A DNA stretch of 64,000 bases, taken from contig URWA01000016.1 in the NCBI GenBank assembly GCA_900551445.1, positions 1-64,000 of the forward strand, in the 5' to 3' direction. The notes under the pieces were generated by a model. It was given only the letters and a program-made list of their open reading frames with translations, had not been told where the DNA came from and did no database searches. The translations under genes and the position numbers were made by a program. Within the stretch, counting starts at the first letter, position 1; each line of letters opens with the position of its first letter. Below, piece after piece: positions 15,878 to 25,900 of the stretch. Source of the DNA: an uncultured Bacteroides sp. Lineage in GTDB: Bacteria; Bacteroidota; Bacteroidia; Bacteroidales; Bacteroidaceae.

Positions 15878-17683
15878 TTATTCTTTTTCTTTCAGGCTTT
15901 CGTCAATGGCCTTGATTTTGCCCAGCACCAGTTCCATGTCCTTTTTCAGACGTTCGATTTTGCGGGTGATATCCGCTACCAGCGTACTTCCCTTTTTCGA
16001 AGACGAATTCAGGAAACCAAGGTTGTTTTCGTAAGTCTGGATATCATTTTTCAACCCTTCGTAAGTACGGACCAGACGTTCGCGGTCACGATAAAGATTG
16101 CTTTCTTTATTGCCGCTGGTGCGTACGTTACTCAACCGTTTCTCTGTGGCCGACAAGTGCAGGCGGTCGAACAGTTTGTCCACCAAGCCGTGGAATTCCT
16201 TGTACAGGCGGTCTTTTTCCTTGAAGGGTACAAAGCCGATGGAGTTCCATTCTTTCATCAGGGCACGTACCTGTTCTGCCGTGGCTTCATCGGCCGCTCC
16301 GGAAGCCTCCAGGGCAGCCATCCGCTTGATGACATCTTCTTTTTTGGCCTGATTTTCCACTTCTTCCGTACGTTGTGAAGAAGTCGCCTTGTTTTTCTGT
16401 TCGAAGAAATAGTCGCATGCTCCGATGAAACGTTTCCATACGGCATCCGAATGTTTCTTGGCTACCGGTCCGATGGTTTTCCATTCTTTCTGGAGTTTGG
16501 TCAGAATTTCCGCCGTTTCTTTCCAGTCGGTACTGTCTTTCAAGGCTTCGGCCTTTTCACAGAGCGCCTTTTTCTTTTCCAGGTTGGCGGCCATGGTTTC
16601 CTTCACCGACTTGAAGAACGCTGCTTTCCGGCGGAAGAATTCGTCGCATGCCGCGCGGAAGCGTTCAAAAATCTTGACGTTCATTTTCTGCGGTGCATAG
16701 CCGATGGTTTTCCATTTGGCTTGCAAGGCCAGGATTTCCTTGGTCTTGTCTTCCCAGTCGGCGAAAGTGGTAAAGGTGTCGTATTCCATTCCTTCCACAA
16801 TCTCGCAAATCACGGTTTTCTGGTCCAGATTGTTCTGCTCTTTCTCTTTCAGTTCTTCAAAATGCTGCTGATGGCGCTTGTTGACCACCGTAGAAGCTGC
16901 TTTGAAACGAGTCCAGATGGATTCGCGCAAATCTTTGGCTACCGGTCCGATGGCCCGGAATTCCTGATGGAGCTTCTGAAGCTGGTGGAAAGCCGAAATG
17001 ACATCGGGTTCGTCGGCCAGTTTTTCTGCCGCTTCGCAGAGACGGGTCTTCTGCTCCAGATTCTTTTTGAAGTCGTATTCACGGAATTCGTTGTTCAGCT
17101 TCACCATGTCATAGAATTTCTCGGTGTAAAGCTGATACGTTTTCCAGAGTTCGTTCACTTTGGCCGCAGGTATCTGTCCGATTTCGTTCCATTCCTGCTG
17201 GAGTTTCTTGAAATCGTCGTAAATCTTATTGGTATCTTCCTGTGATTCGGTCAGGAATTTCATTCTTTCTAGAATACCCAGTTTTTTGGTCAGGTTTTCT
17301 TCTTTTTCTTTTTCCTGGGCGGCTGCCAAAACATTTCTTTTCTCTTTGATGGCGTTCATGATTGTTTTGAATTCCTCTTCCGCAGGTTCTGTTTCCGGGG
17401 TAAATTCTTCTGCCTTTCCTCCTTTATCGATGAAAGCTTTCCGTGCCGCTTCTAATTTGGCCTTTTGTAGTTTATAGAATGTTTGTTTGAGTACGTCAAT
17501 TTCCTGTTTGTCGGTCAAATCGTTTTTTTCGTTGATTTCCTTGAGGCGTTGCACCACTTCTTCCAATGTCTGTTTCGGGGTGTACGTTTCCTTTTCGGTT
17601 TCTTCCACAGTAGGAACCACAGCTTCAACGGGTTTTTCCATCGGTGCTTCGGTTAATGGGCGGTTGGTTTCATTTACTTCCAT
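15878..17683 (-). CDS. DUF349 repeat protein
   Basis: A 601-residue, highly charged, largely helical cytoplasmic protein with five DUF349 repeats. Each is recognisable by a W/F-x-x-IG core: EWNEIGQ, EFRAIGP, KWKTIGY, EWKTIGP and EWNSIGF, between about residues 165 and 515. The N-terminus is acidic and Pro/Glu-rich (residues 1-40); the C-terminus is a predicted coiled coil (~540-601). The family is widespread in Bacteroidota and its biochemical role is not established as far as I know. The upstream 300-base gap contains the first 22-bp-period palindrome array and no clear -7 box. Confidence 0.85.
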   Translation of the reverse strand: MEVNETNRPLTEAPMEKPVEAVVPTVEETEKETYTPKQTLEEVVQRLKEINEKNDLTDKQEIDVLKQTFYKLQKAKLEAARKAFIDKGGKAEEFTPETEPAEEEFKTIMNAIKEKRNVLAAAQEKEKEENLTKKLGILERMKFLTESQEDTNKIYDDFKKLQQEWNEIGQIPAAKVNELWKTYQLYTEKFYDMVKLNNEFREYDFKKNLEQKTRLCEAAEKLADEPDVISAFHQLQKLHQEFRAIGPVAKDLRESIWTRFKAASTVVNKRHQQHFEELKEKEQNNLDQKTVICEIVEGMEYDTFTTFADWEDKTKEILALQAKWKTIGYAPQKMNVKIFERFRAACDEFFRRKAAFFKSVKETMAANLEKKKALCEKAEALKDSTDWKETAEILTKLQKEWKTIGPVAKKHSDAVWKRFIGACDYFFEQKNKATSSQRTEEVENQAKKEDVIKRMAALEASGAADEATAEQVRALMKEWNSIGFVPFKEKDRLYKEFHGLVDKLFDRLHLSATEKRLSNVRTSGNKESNLYRDRERLVRTYEGLKNDIQTYENNLGFLNSSSKKGSTLVADITRKIERLKKDMELVLGKIKAIDESLKEKE

Positions 17684-17863
17684 CGTATATAGATTTTAAA
17701 GAGTATAATTCTTTTATTGGTATGTGTGTTTTTAAAAAGACTCTCACAAATTAAAGAAATAAAATCTGATTTTCATACTTTTTCAGACAAAAACTACAAA
17801 ATGTGGTTGATTTTTTGAAGAGATATGAAGAAATAAGAAGATTTTCTGTAGGTTTTTGAGGAA

Positions 17864-17930
17864 TTGAAAAAAACGCACTTACGTTTGAAGGAAAACGCTT
17901 TGACGTTTTGATCAAAACGTAAGTGCGTTT
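17864..17930 (-). terminator. Possible terminator/attenuator made from array-1 units 3 and 1
   Basis: On the minus strand (the direction of mgtE) unit 3 and unit 1 form a 16-bp perfect stem followed by seven T. The competing 24-bp pairing of units 5 and 3 would prevent it, giving two mutually exclusive structures. On the plus strand the 24-bp hairpin is itself followed by T8 (17972-17979). Confidence 0.5.
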
Positions 17931-17974
17931 GGAGTAAAATGTACTTGCGCTTTACTCCAAACGCACTTGCGTTT
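17871..17974. repeat. Tandem array 1: five 16-bp near-palindromes at exact 22-bp period
   Basis: Units start at 17871, 17893, 17915, 17937 and 17959. The consensus is close to AAACGYACTTGCGTTT, each AAACG...CGTTT symmetric, separated by 6-base spacers. The fourth spacer is the reverse complement of the third. Units 3 and 5 pair as a 24-bp stem with a 12-base loop (one G-U). Units 1 and 3 are exact reverse complements (16 bp). An 18-bp perfect palindrome (17903-17920) joins units 2 and 3. The array fills the gap between mgtE and the DUF349 gene. Confidence 0.85.
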
Positions 17975-17988
17975 TTTTTAACAAATCT

Positions 17989-19329
17989 TTAGGCTAGTAA
18001 CACGGTAATTCCCATGTACATCAACATGCCGATGATGTCGTTGGTAATGGATATGAAGGGACCGGTAGCGATGGCCGGGTCGATTTTCAGCTTTTCCAGG
18101 GTCATGGGTACCAGGGTGCCGAAGATGGAGGCGAACATCACGACGGCAAACAGGCTGATGGATACGGAGTAGCTCACGGTGGCACTGGCTCCGAAGCGGA
18201 TGAAATTGTAGATATATACCAGCATGGAGATGATGGTAGCATTGATAAGAGCTACTACCGATTCTTTCAACACTTGTTTGAACGTGTTTTCAGCATTCAG
18301 CGAGCTGTTGGCCAGTCCCTGTACCACCAGGGCGGACGACTGGGTTCCTACGTTTCCTCCCGTTCCACCAATCAGCGGAATGTAGAGGGCCATTTCCGGA
18401 TGGGCGGCAAAGGTGGTGTCGAAATTTCCCAGAATCATGGAGTTTCCGATACCTCCGAGCATACCAATCAGCAGCCACGGCAGGCGGGCAGTGGTCTGGC
18501 GGAACACGTTGTCGTCGGTTTCTACGTCCTGTGACAAACCGGATGCCAACTGATAATCACGTTCGGCCTGTTCACGTACCTCATCCATCACGTCGTCGAC
18601 GGTGATTCGTCCCACCAGACGGCCGATGCTGTCGACTACAGGGACGGCTACCAGGTCGTATTTCTCAATGGTCTGTACCACTTCTTCGATGGGGGTATCT
18701 ACGTGGACGGATATCGGGTCTTTCTTCATCACGTGTTTCACCTTGGACACCGACGGGCTGGTAATCATCTTCTTCAGTGGGAACACGCCTCGCAGGCGTT
18801 CGTCGTCGTCCACTACATATACATAATATATCTCGTCCATGTCTTCGGCTTGCAGCCGCATCTCACGCAGACATTCGGGCATACTCCAGTTCTCGTTCAC
18901 AATCACCATTTCCGTACCCATCAAACCACCGGCAGTGTCTTCGTCGTATTTCAGCAAGTCGACGATGTCGCCTGCCTGCTCGATGTCTTCGATGTGTGAA
19001 AGCACTTCTTCCTGTTTGTCCTCGTCCATTTCGCGGATGATGTCGACGGCATCGTCCGAATCCATGTAATCCACGAAGCGTTTGGCAATGGTTTCCGGAG
19101 GCAGGATTTCGAGGAACTTCTTTCGGGCATCCTCGTCCATTTCAATCAATACGTCGGCTGCCGTTTCATTGTCCAGCAGCAGATAGATGAAGCGGGCGTC
19201 TTCGGCGTCCAGCTCGTTGCATAGTTCGGCAATGTCGGCCGGGTGAAGGTCTTTGAGTACCTCTTTCAGCTGGTCGGAATCTTTCTTCTCAATCAGCTCG
19301 GTGACGGTTTTGATATCTTCGCTGTTCAT
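17989..19329 (-). CDS. mgtE: Magnesium transporter MgtE
   Basis: A 446-residue inner-membrane Mg2+ channel/transporter. Order: an N-terminal superhelical acidic domain (~1-125, ADVLIEMDEDARKKFLEILPPE), two CBS domains (~130-250, which sense Mg2+), a connecting helix, then five membrane helices (~285-446). The conserved pore segment PLIGGTGGNVGTQSSALVVQGL is intact. It starts 53 bases after rsmA with no -7 box between, so it is probably the second gene of an rsmA-mgtE transcript. Confidence 0.95.
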   Translation of the reverse strand: MNSEDIKTVTELIEKKDSDQLKEVLKDLHPADIAELCNELDAEDARFIYLLLDNETAADVLIEMDEDARKKFLEILPPETIAKRFVDYMDSDDAVDIIREMDEDKQEEVLSHIEDIEQAGDIVDLLKYDEDTAGGLMGTEMVIVNENWSMPECLREMRLQAEDMDEIYYVYVVDDDERLRGVFPLKKMITSPSVSKVKHVMKKDPISVHVDTPIEEVVQTIEKYDLVAVPVVDSIGRLVGRITVDDVMDEVREQAERDYQLASGLSQDVETDDNVFRQTTARLPWLLIGMLGGIGNSMILGNFDTTFAAHPEMALYIPLIGGTGGNVGTQSSALVVQGLANSSLNAENTFKQVLKESVVALINATIISMLVYIYNFIRFGASATVSYSVSISLFAVVMFASIFGTLVPMTLEKLKIDPAIATGPFISITNDIIGMLMYMGITVLLA

Positions 19330-19382
19330 CTCGTAAGTTTCAGAAGAGTTCTTTATTGTAGTCTGTAGTCTCGTGTGCAGAG

Positions 19383-20186
19383 TTATTCCGCCTTAGGAGC
19401 GGAAGTTTGCAAGGCTTCTTCCACCCGGTTGGTCAGGTCGATAAAGTCTTGCACGGACAGTTGTTCCGGGCGCTTGTTGAAGATGGGGTCGGCACTGAGC
19501 GGGTTTCCCTTGTCCAGAATAGACGAAATGGAATTGCGGAGTGTCTTGCGCCGCTGGTTGAATGTGGTTTTGACTATCTGTTTGAAGAGTTGTTCGTTGC
19601 AGCCTAACTCCTGTGTCTCGTTGCGTGTCATGCGGATGACCGCACTTTTTACTTTCGGGGGAGGGTTGAACACGTGCTCGTGGACGGTAAACAGGTATTC
19701 CACGCTGTACCAGGCTTGTATCAGCACGCTCAGGATGCCGTAAGTCTTGTTGCCCGGAGCAGCGGCAATGCGTTCGGCCACTTCTTTCTGGATCATGCCC
19801 GTGCAGCAGGGAATCAGGTCTTTGTAGTCGAGCATCTTGAAGAAGATCTGGCTGGATATGTTGTAGGGATAATTTCCGGTCAATACGAAAGGCTGGCCGT
19901 CGAATAATTGCCGGAGGTCCATCTTCAGAAAATCCTGCTCAATGATGTGGTCGCCCAGCTGCGGAAAATTCTCACGCAGAAAAGCCACCGATTCAAAGTC
20001 TAGTTCCACGACCTTGAGCGGACGCTCTTTTTTCAGCAAATATTGGGTGAGAACTCCCATTCCGGGGCCTACTTCGAGAACGGGAAGTGCCGGACAAGCA
20101 TCTACCGTGTCGGCGATGTCTTGTGCCACTTGCAGGTCTTTCAGAAAGTGTTGTCCTAAAAACTTTTTAGGTTTTACTAATTTCAT
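19383..20186 (-). CDS. rsmA: 16S rRNA (adenine1518/1519-N6)-dimethyltransferase
   Basis: It dimethylates two adjacent adenines in the 3'-terminal hairpin of 16S rRNA during 30S maturation. 267 residues; the opening PKKFLGQHFL is the family N-terminus, LEVGPGMGVLTQYLL binds S-adenosylmethionine, and GNYPYNISSQI is the catalytic NxPY-type motif in its NYPY form. The C-terminal rRNA-binding part has the FxQRRKTLRNS box. It has its own -7 box and is divergent from the flippase-like gene. Confidence 0.96.
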   Translation of the reverse strand: MKLVKPKKFLGQHFLKDLQVAQDIADTVDACPALPVLEVGPGMGVLTQYLLKKERPLKVVELDFESVAFLRENFPQLGDHIIEQDFLKMDLRQLFDGQPFVLTGNYPYNISSQIFFKMLDYKDLIPCCTGMIQKEVAERIAAAPGNKTYGILSVLIQAWYSVEYLFTVHEHVFNPPPKVKSAVIRMTRNETQELGCNEQLFKQIVKTTFNQRRKTLRNSISSILDKGNPLSADPIFNKRPEQLSVQDFIDLTNRVEEALQTSAPKAE

Positions 20187-20210
20187 GCCTCAGGTTTTAA
20201 ATGTTCGTAT

Positions 20211-20218
20211 TATCTTTG
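20211..20218 (+). promoter_or_regulatory. Promoter -7 box of the flippase-like gene
   Basis: TATCTTTG exactly matches TAnnTTTG, 44 bases before the TTG start at 20262. The -33 region is weak. Confidence 0.55.
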
Positions 20219-20225
20219 TATCTTG

Positions 20226-20233
20226 CAAAGTTA
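20226..20233 (-). promoter_or_regulatory. Promoter -7 box of rsmA
   Basis: The minus strand reads TAACTTTG, an exact match, 40 bases before rsmA. It faces away from the plus-strand -7 box only 7 bases off, so the two polymerases would compete. Confidence 0.55.
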
Positions 20234-20261
20234 AACATAAATCTTTATATACCGACTGATT

Positions 20262-21269
20262 TTGGAACGAACAGGTTTAAAAAAAATAATAAATAGAGCC
20301 TGCCAAATCGCGCTTCCACTGGTGTTGGGAGCTGCCATTCTGTGGTGGACTTACCATGATTTCGATTTCCGGCGAGTGTGGACTGTGCTCGACGGGGGAA
20401 TGAATTACGGCTGGATGGCCTTTTCGCTGGTATTTGGCGTGCTGGGACATTTGTTCCGCGGGTGGCGCTGGAACCTGACACTGGCTCCGTTGGGGGAATA
20501 CCCTAAACTGTCGAACAGCGTGTATGCGGTGTTTGTATCTTATGCGGCCAATCTGGTGGTGCCTCGTGTGGGGGAAGTTTCTCGTTGCGGTGTCTTGGCT
20601 AAATACGACGGGGTTTCCTTTTCCAAGTCATTGGGTACGGTGGTGACCGAACGGCTCATCGACAGTATCTGTGTAATACTTATCACGGTGGTGACCTTGT
20701 TGCTCCAGTCGCGCATTTTTGCGGCTTTCTTTGAAAAAACAGGTACGAACATGGGATTCTTTACGGGGCTTTTCACTTCTACCAACTTTTACATTACCTT
20801 GACTTGCCTGTTGGCGGCAGGAGTGCTGGTTTTCTTCCTGATACGCAAACTGGCTATTTTCACGAAAGTACGGAGCATCTTGAACGATGTGTGGGCCGGA
20901 TGCCTCTCTCTCCGTCATGTGAAACAGCCTTGGCTCTTTACCTTATATACTATAGGTATATGGGTCTGCTATTTCTTGCAGTTCTATGTCAGCTTCTATT
21001 GTTTTGACTTTTCCGCCTCGCTGGGCTGGATGCCGGGGCTGGTGATGTTCGTGGTAGGAAGTATTGCCGTAGCTGTGCCTACTCCCAATGGGGCGGGTCC
21101 GTGGCATTTTGCGGTCATCACCATGATGATGATGTATGGGGTAGATAAGGATGATGCAGGAATATTTGCCTTGCTAGTGCACGGTATTCAAACCTTTTTA
21201 TTAATTTTGCTAGGTATTTATGGCCTTGTGGCTTTGCCGCTGGTAAATAAGAAACAAGCCGGGAAGTGA
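20262..21269 (+). CDS. Flippase-like integral membrane protein (UPF0104/LPG synthase TM family)
   Basis: A 335-residue protein with about eight membrane helices, matching the UPF0104/lysylphosphatidylglycerol-synthase membrane domain. Landmarks are GHLFRGWRW in the first third, the SVYAVFVSYAANLVVPRVGEVSRCGVLAKY stretch (Asn-Pro-Arg-Glu core) and the PTPNGAGPWHF loop near the C-terminus. The only start that retains helix 1 is TTG 20262; the next in-frame ATG (residue 47) would delete it. No soluble aminoacyl-transferase domain is present, so lipid or polyprenyl-linked substrate transport is more likely than lysyl-PG synthesis. It is followed 30 bases later by pepD. Confidence 0.8.
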   Translation: MERTGLKKIINRACQIALPLVLGAAILWWTYHDFDFRRVWTVLDGGMNYGWMAFSLVFGVLGHLFRGWRWNLTLAPLGEYPKLSNSVYAVFVSYAANLVVPRVGEVSRCGVLAKYDGVSFSKSLGTVVTERLIDSICVILITVVTLLLQSRIFAAFFEKTGTNMGFFTGLFTSTNFYITLTCLLAAGVLVFFLIRKLAIFTKVRSILNDVWAGCLSLRHVKQPWLFTLYTIGIWVCYFLQFYVSFYCFDFSASLGWMPGLVMFVVGSIAVAVPTPNGAGPWHFAVITMMMMYGVDKDDAGIFALLVHGIQTFLLILLGIYGLVALPLVNKKQAGK

Positions 21270-21299
21270 TTTGCTTTTCGGATAAAATCAGATAATAAT

Positions 21300-22757
21300 A
21301 TGAACGAAATTCTTTCTTTGGCTCCGCAGAATGTGTGGAAGCATTTCTATTCGTTGACTCAAATTCCCCGTCCGTCGGGACATTTGGAAAAAATTCAGGC
21401 CTTCTTGCTGGATTTCGGTAAGCAGGTGGGTGTGGAATCATTTCAGGATGAAGCCGGAAACATCATCTATCGCAAACCGGCTGCTCCGGGCATGGAAGAC
21501 CGGAAGGCGGTTATCTTGCAAGCTCACATGGACATGGTTCCTCAGAAAGACAAACATTCGCAGCATGATTTTGAGAAAGACCCAATTCCGGTTTATGTGG
21601 ACGGAGAATGGGTGAAGGCCAAAGGGACAACCTTGGGTTCAGACAACGGCATGGGCGTGGCAGCCATCATGGCGGTCATGGAAGACAAGTCGTTGAAACA
21701 CGGCCCGCTGATGGCCTTAATTACGGCCGATGAGGAAACGGGCATGTATGGTGCTTTCGGCTTGAAGCAGGGCACTGTGGAAGGAGATATCCTTTTGAAC
21801 CTCGATTCGGAAGAAGAAGGTGAACTTTATATAGGTTGCGCAGGTGGAGAAGACCTGACGGCTACATTGGAATACAAGGAAGTGGAAACCGATCCGGAAG
21901 ACGTGGCGCTGAAAGTGACCTTGAAAGGATTGCGGGGTGGTCACTCCGGTATTCAGATTGGCTGGGGACATGCCAATGCCAACAAGCTGATGGCACGTTT
22001 CATGAACCAGGTGATTGCCTACGATGAGGCTTGTCTGGTATCTTGGGAAGGTGGAAACATGCGCAATGCCATTCCGCGTGACTGTGAGGTAGTGATTACC
22101 GTACCGGCTTCGGAAGTGGATGATGTACTGGCATTCGTGGGTGAATGTGAGCAGGTATGGCGCGATGAGTTTGCCACCATCGAAGACAGCCTGAGCTTTA
22201 CGGCAGAACGTATCGACTTGCCGAAGATGATGGTGCCCGATGAAATCCGTGATAATCTGGTGGATGCCATTTATGCATGCCCGGATGGAGTGGAACGTTT
22301 TATTCCGACGATTCCGGATACGGTAGAGACTTCTTCCAACCTGGCTATTGTGGAAATCGGTAAGGGAAAAGCTACTATCAAGGTGCTGACACGCAGCTCT
22401 CGTGAATCTATGAAGGATTACCGCAATACGGCCATTGAAAGTTGCTTCTCTATGGCAGGAATGCACGTAGAACGCTCTGGCAGCTATTCTGGCTGGGAAC
22501 CGGATGTGAATTCTCCGATTTTGCATGCCATGAAAGAATCCTACAAGGCGCAGTTTGGAGAAGCACCGGAAGTGAAGGTGATTCATGCCGGACTGGAATG
22601 TGGCATTATCGGGGCGGTGGTTCCAGGATTGGATATGATTTCATTCGGTCCGACGTTGCAGTGTCCGCATACTCCGGAAGAACGTTGCAACGTGCCTTCA
22701 GTGAAGAAATTCTATGATTTCTTGATTGCTACATTGGAGAATACGCCAAAGAAATAA
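21300..22757 (+). CDS. pepD: Aminoacyl-histidine dipeptidase (M20 family)
   Basis: A 485-residue cytoplasmic di-zinc dipeptidase of broad specificity. Metal ligands appear in order: AHMDMVPQ (~residue 79), GSDNGMG, ADEETGMYG (catalytic Glu-Glu) and LNLDSEEEG, then a HAGLECG motif near 440. The inserted dimerisation domain starts at about residue 200 with the GLRGGHSG motif. The length is typical of PepD. It lies 30 bases after the flippase-like gene and is followed by a terminator. Confidence 0.95.
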   Translation: MNEILSLAPQNVWKHFYSLTQIPRPSGHLEKIQAFLLDFGKQVGVESFQDEAGNIIYRKPAAPGMEDRKAVILQAHMDMVPQKDKHSQHDFEKDPIPVYVDGEWVKAKGTTLGSDNGMGVAAIMAVMEDKSLKHGPLMALITADEETGMYGAFGLKQGTVEGDILLNLDSEEEGELYIGCAGGEDLTATLEYKEVETDPEDVALKVTLKGLRGGHSGIQIGWGHANANKLMARFMNQVIAYDEACLVSWEGGNMRNAIPRDCEVVITVPASEVDDVLAFVGECEQVWRDEFATIEDSLSFTAERIDLPKMMVPDEIRDNLVDAIYACPDGVERFIPTIPDTVETSSNLAIVEIGKGKATIKVLTRSSRESMKDYRNTAIESCFSMAGMHVERSGSYSGWEPDVNSPILHAMKESYKAQFGEAPEVKVIHAGLECGIIGAVVPGLDMISFGPTLQCPHTPEERCNVPSVKKFYDFLIATLENTPKK

Positions 22758-22783
22758 ACTTTTAGACCTAAAAACAGTGGTAA

Positions 22784-22822
22784 AGAGAATCGGGTTCGTA
22801 GAGAATCTGGTTCTCTTTTTTT
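22784..22822 (+). terminator. Terminator after pepD
   Basis: A 12-bp stem with several G-U pairs (22784-22795 with 22805-22816) is followed by seven T. Confidence 0.7.
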
Positions 22823-22889
22823 ATGCCCTCCGGTGGCCTTGTTTGCTTCTTTTAATTAAAAACTATGCAGTAATTTAAGAAATCTCCTT

Positions 22890-22897
22890 TATCTTTA
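22890..22897 (+). promoter_or_regulatory. Near-consensus -7 box of the A2M gene
   Basis: TATCTTTA differs from TAnnTTTG only at the last base and lies 37 bases before ATG 22935. Confidence 0.35.
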
Positions 22898-22934
22898 TAA
22901 GAAACAACCGAAGTGGAATTTTAATTTGAAGGAT

Positions 22935-25900
22935 ATGAACAGACTATTCTTACTATGTGCTATCGGATGGCTGACCTTTGTTTTCCCGCTGGCTGGTGTG
23001 GCTCAGGGTTACGAACACTTGTGGAAAAATGTGGAAGAGACCCGGAAAAAGGATTTGCCACAGACGCTGATTTCGCAGGTGAATCAGATTTATGAAAAAG
23101 CCATGAAAGAGAAAAATACGCCGCAGTTGCTGAAAGCGTATCTTTCGCGGGTGGAGTGCCAGGTGGAACTTACGCCGGACAGTCTGCAAAAGGAACTTCA
23201 GTACATGAAGGACTGGGCCATGAAGGAGAACGACCCTTTACAGAAAGCTGTACTGATGTTTCTTTCGGGGTATTATAAATTGGAAGCCGGTCCCGAGGAG
23301 ATGGACAGCGTGTTGTATTATTTCAATCAGTCGGTAAAAGAAAAGGAGGTCTTGTTGTCGGTATCGGCTGTGGATTTTCGTCCGATGACGGAGATTGGGA
23401 AATGGAGCCAACGTTATTTCGGTGATAATATGTACGACTTGCTGTTGCGTCAGGCCATTTATCAGTTGGAGATGAACGGACGGAGCAGTAAGGAGGTACA
23501 ATGTGCCGTGTATGAGTATTATGAAAAGTTGCTGGCACAATACAAGGCTGTACACAATCGTGAAGCCGAGCTGTTGACACGTTTAGATCGGTTGAGTTGC
23601 TGGCAAAGCAGGGGATGGCGGTATCCGCAACCGGTGTCGGACACTCAGGCGGTGGATTTGTGGAAGTCGTGGGCGGAAACCTATGCCGGGTTGGATGCGT
23701 GTGCGGCCGTATATATCTGCTGGGCTGATTTCTATCATCAGAAACAGGATTTTGTGTCCGAGATGGAGGTGATTGAGGAGGGATTGAAGCGTTATCCCCA
23801 TTCGGAATTTGCCGCCGACTTGAAAGACAGGCAGCGTATCGTGTGCATGCCTTCGCTATCGGTGCAGGTAACCCGGCCTTATCCGCAGGCGGAAACGGAA
23901 CTTCGTATCACCAGCAAGAACCTGAAAGGGGCCACGCTGGAATGGTATAAATTGAATCTGAAGGCATCTTCTTCCGTGTTTGCCAATAGTGTGGAGCGTG
24001 AGGAATTAATCAAGAGATACGGTACGCGGGTGGATAAAGTGCGGCTGGACTTGCCGGAGACTCCCACCTATAAGGATTCGGTTTCCGTCTTGACTTGTCG
24101 GATGCCGGGAGCTGGAATTTATGTGTTGAAGTCCATACCCGATGGTTATAAGGATAAGACTGGATACGATGTGGTGCATCTGTCTACGCTTCAGGTAGTT
24201 TCTTTCCCGATGGAAGGAAAGCAGACCGAATGTCACGTGGTGGACCGGAAAACGGGGTTACCGGTGGCAGGAGCCGAACTGGTGTTCTATTCAATTCCGG
24301 TACCAGGTAATTATACGGTATATAAGACGTATCGTACAGACAAGCAAGGGAAGGTAGTGGTTCCGGATATGAATACACAGTTGTGGATGCATGCACGGAC
24401 TGCGAAAGATGATTTTATGGAGGTATCCTATTGGTCCAGAAGAATCTTGTCCACCGTAAGCAGCACGCAGAAGGCTATCGACCGGATGGATTTGTTTACT
24501 GACCGTGCACTCTACCGTAAAGGACAGACGGTGTATGTGTCGGGAGTGGCCTATACGCAGAAGGGGGATGAGGTACAGGTACGCAAGGAGGCGGCTGTGT
24601 GGCTGGCTTTGCGGGATACCCACAATCGGGAAATTGCCCGAAAGGAGTTGACGACCGATGATTTTGGCGCATTTTCTGCGGAGTTCCAGTTGCCGACGGA
24701 AACATTGGCCGGAACCTTCCGCATTGAATCGGACAAGACTTCTTGTAGTGTTCGGGTGGAAGAGTACAAACGTCCGACGTTTGAGGTGACTTGGAAGGAG
24801 GTGCAGGAAGCCTATACCATGGGAGACTCTCTGACGTTGGAGGGAACGGTGAAGAAATTCTCGGGAGCACCGGTACAGGGCGGTAAGGTGCGTTATACTT
24901 TGACTCGCTCGAAGGCTTGGTTCTGGCGTATGGATGCGGAAGAGAAGCAGTTGGCGGAAGGAGAACTGATGACGCAGACAGACGGGACCTTTGCGGTGAA
25001 GGTCTGCTTGGAGCGTCCGGATACGGAGGTTTCCTTAGGATGGGACGGATTTTACCGTTACCAGATAGAAGCGGAGGTGACGGATGTGGCTGGAGAAACC
25101 CAGAAAGGGATACTGGTACTTCCGGTGGGTGAACATGCCGTCGGACTGCAGATAAAGGGGCTGGCTGGAAAAGTGGCCCGTGAGAAGCTGGATAAGATTC
25201 AAGTGCAAGCCTTGAATCTGCAACGTCAGCCGGTAGCCTTGGAGGTGGCTTGTCATCTTTACCTCTTGGATGAGGCGGGAAAGAAAGGACGGACAGTATG
25301 GTCGGATACGGTGAAGTCGGGCCAGCCTTTCTTGCCGGAGGCATGGAAACAGCTGGTTTCCGGTAAATACATGCTGGAAGTGTCAGCCCGTGACGACCAG
25401 GGACGCCCTTGTCGTGCGGAACAGGAATTGGTACTTTTCTCCTTGAATGACAGCGTTCCTCCGATAAAGACCGTGGAATGGTTCTATCAGGACGGTATGG
25501 AACTGCAGGCCGACCAGCCAGTGACTTTGTATGTGGGTAGCAGCGAGAAGAATGTACATCTGTTTTATCATGTATATAGCGGAAATCGGATGCTGGTGTC
25601 CGAGGCTCAGGTATTGAACGAGGAAATCCGTCCGTTCTCTTATACTTGGAAGCCGGAGTATGGCGATGGAATCACCGTCAGCTTCGGGTTTATGAAGGAG
25701 GGTATCTGGTATGCCAAGCAGGTAGCTTTGAAGCGTCCGGTTCCCGAGAAGAAACTGACATTGAAATGGGAGACTTTCCGTGACCGTCTGCGTCCGGGTA
25801 CGGAAGAAACTTGGACGATGCGGATTCTGGATGCTTCCGGTAAACCGGCGGATGCCCGTCTGTTGGCGACTTTGTATGATGCTTCGCTCGACCGCCTGTG

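Noticed and set aside
17871..17974. CRISPR array
   Set aside because: The 22-bp period is too short for a repeat plus spacer, spacers are 5-6 bases, and no cas gene is in the window. The same holds for the arrays at 38.2 and 50.2 kb.
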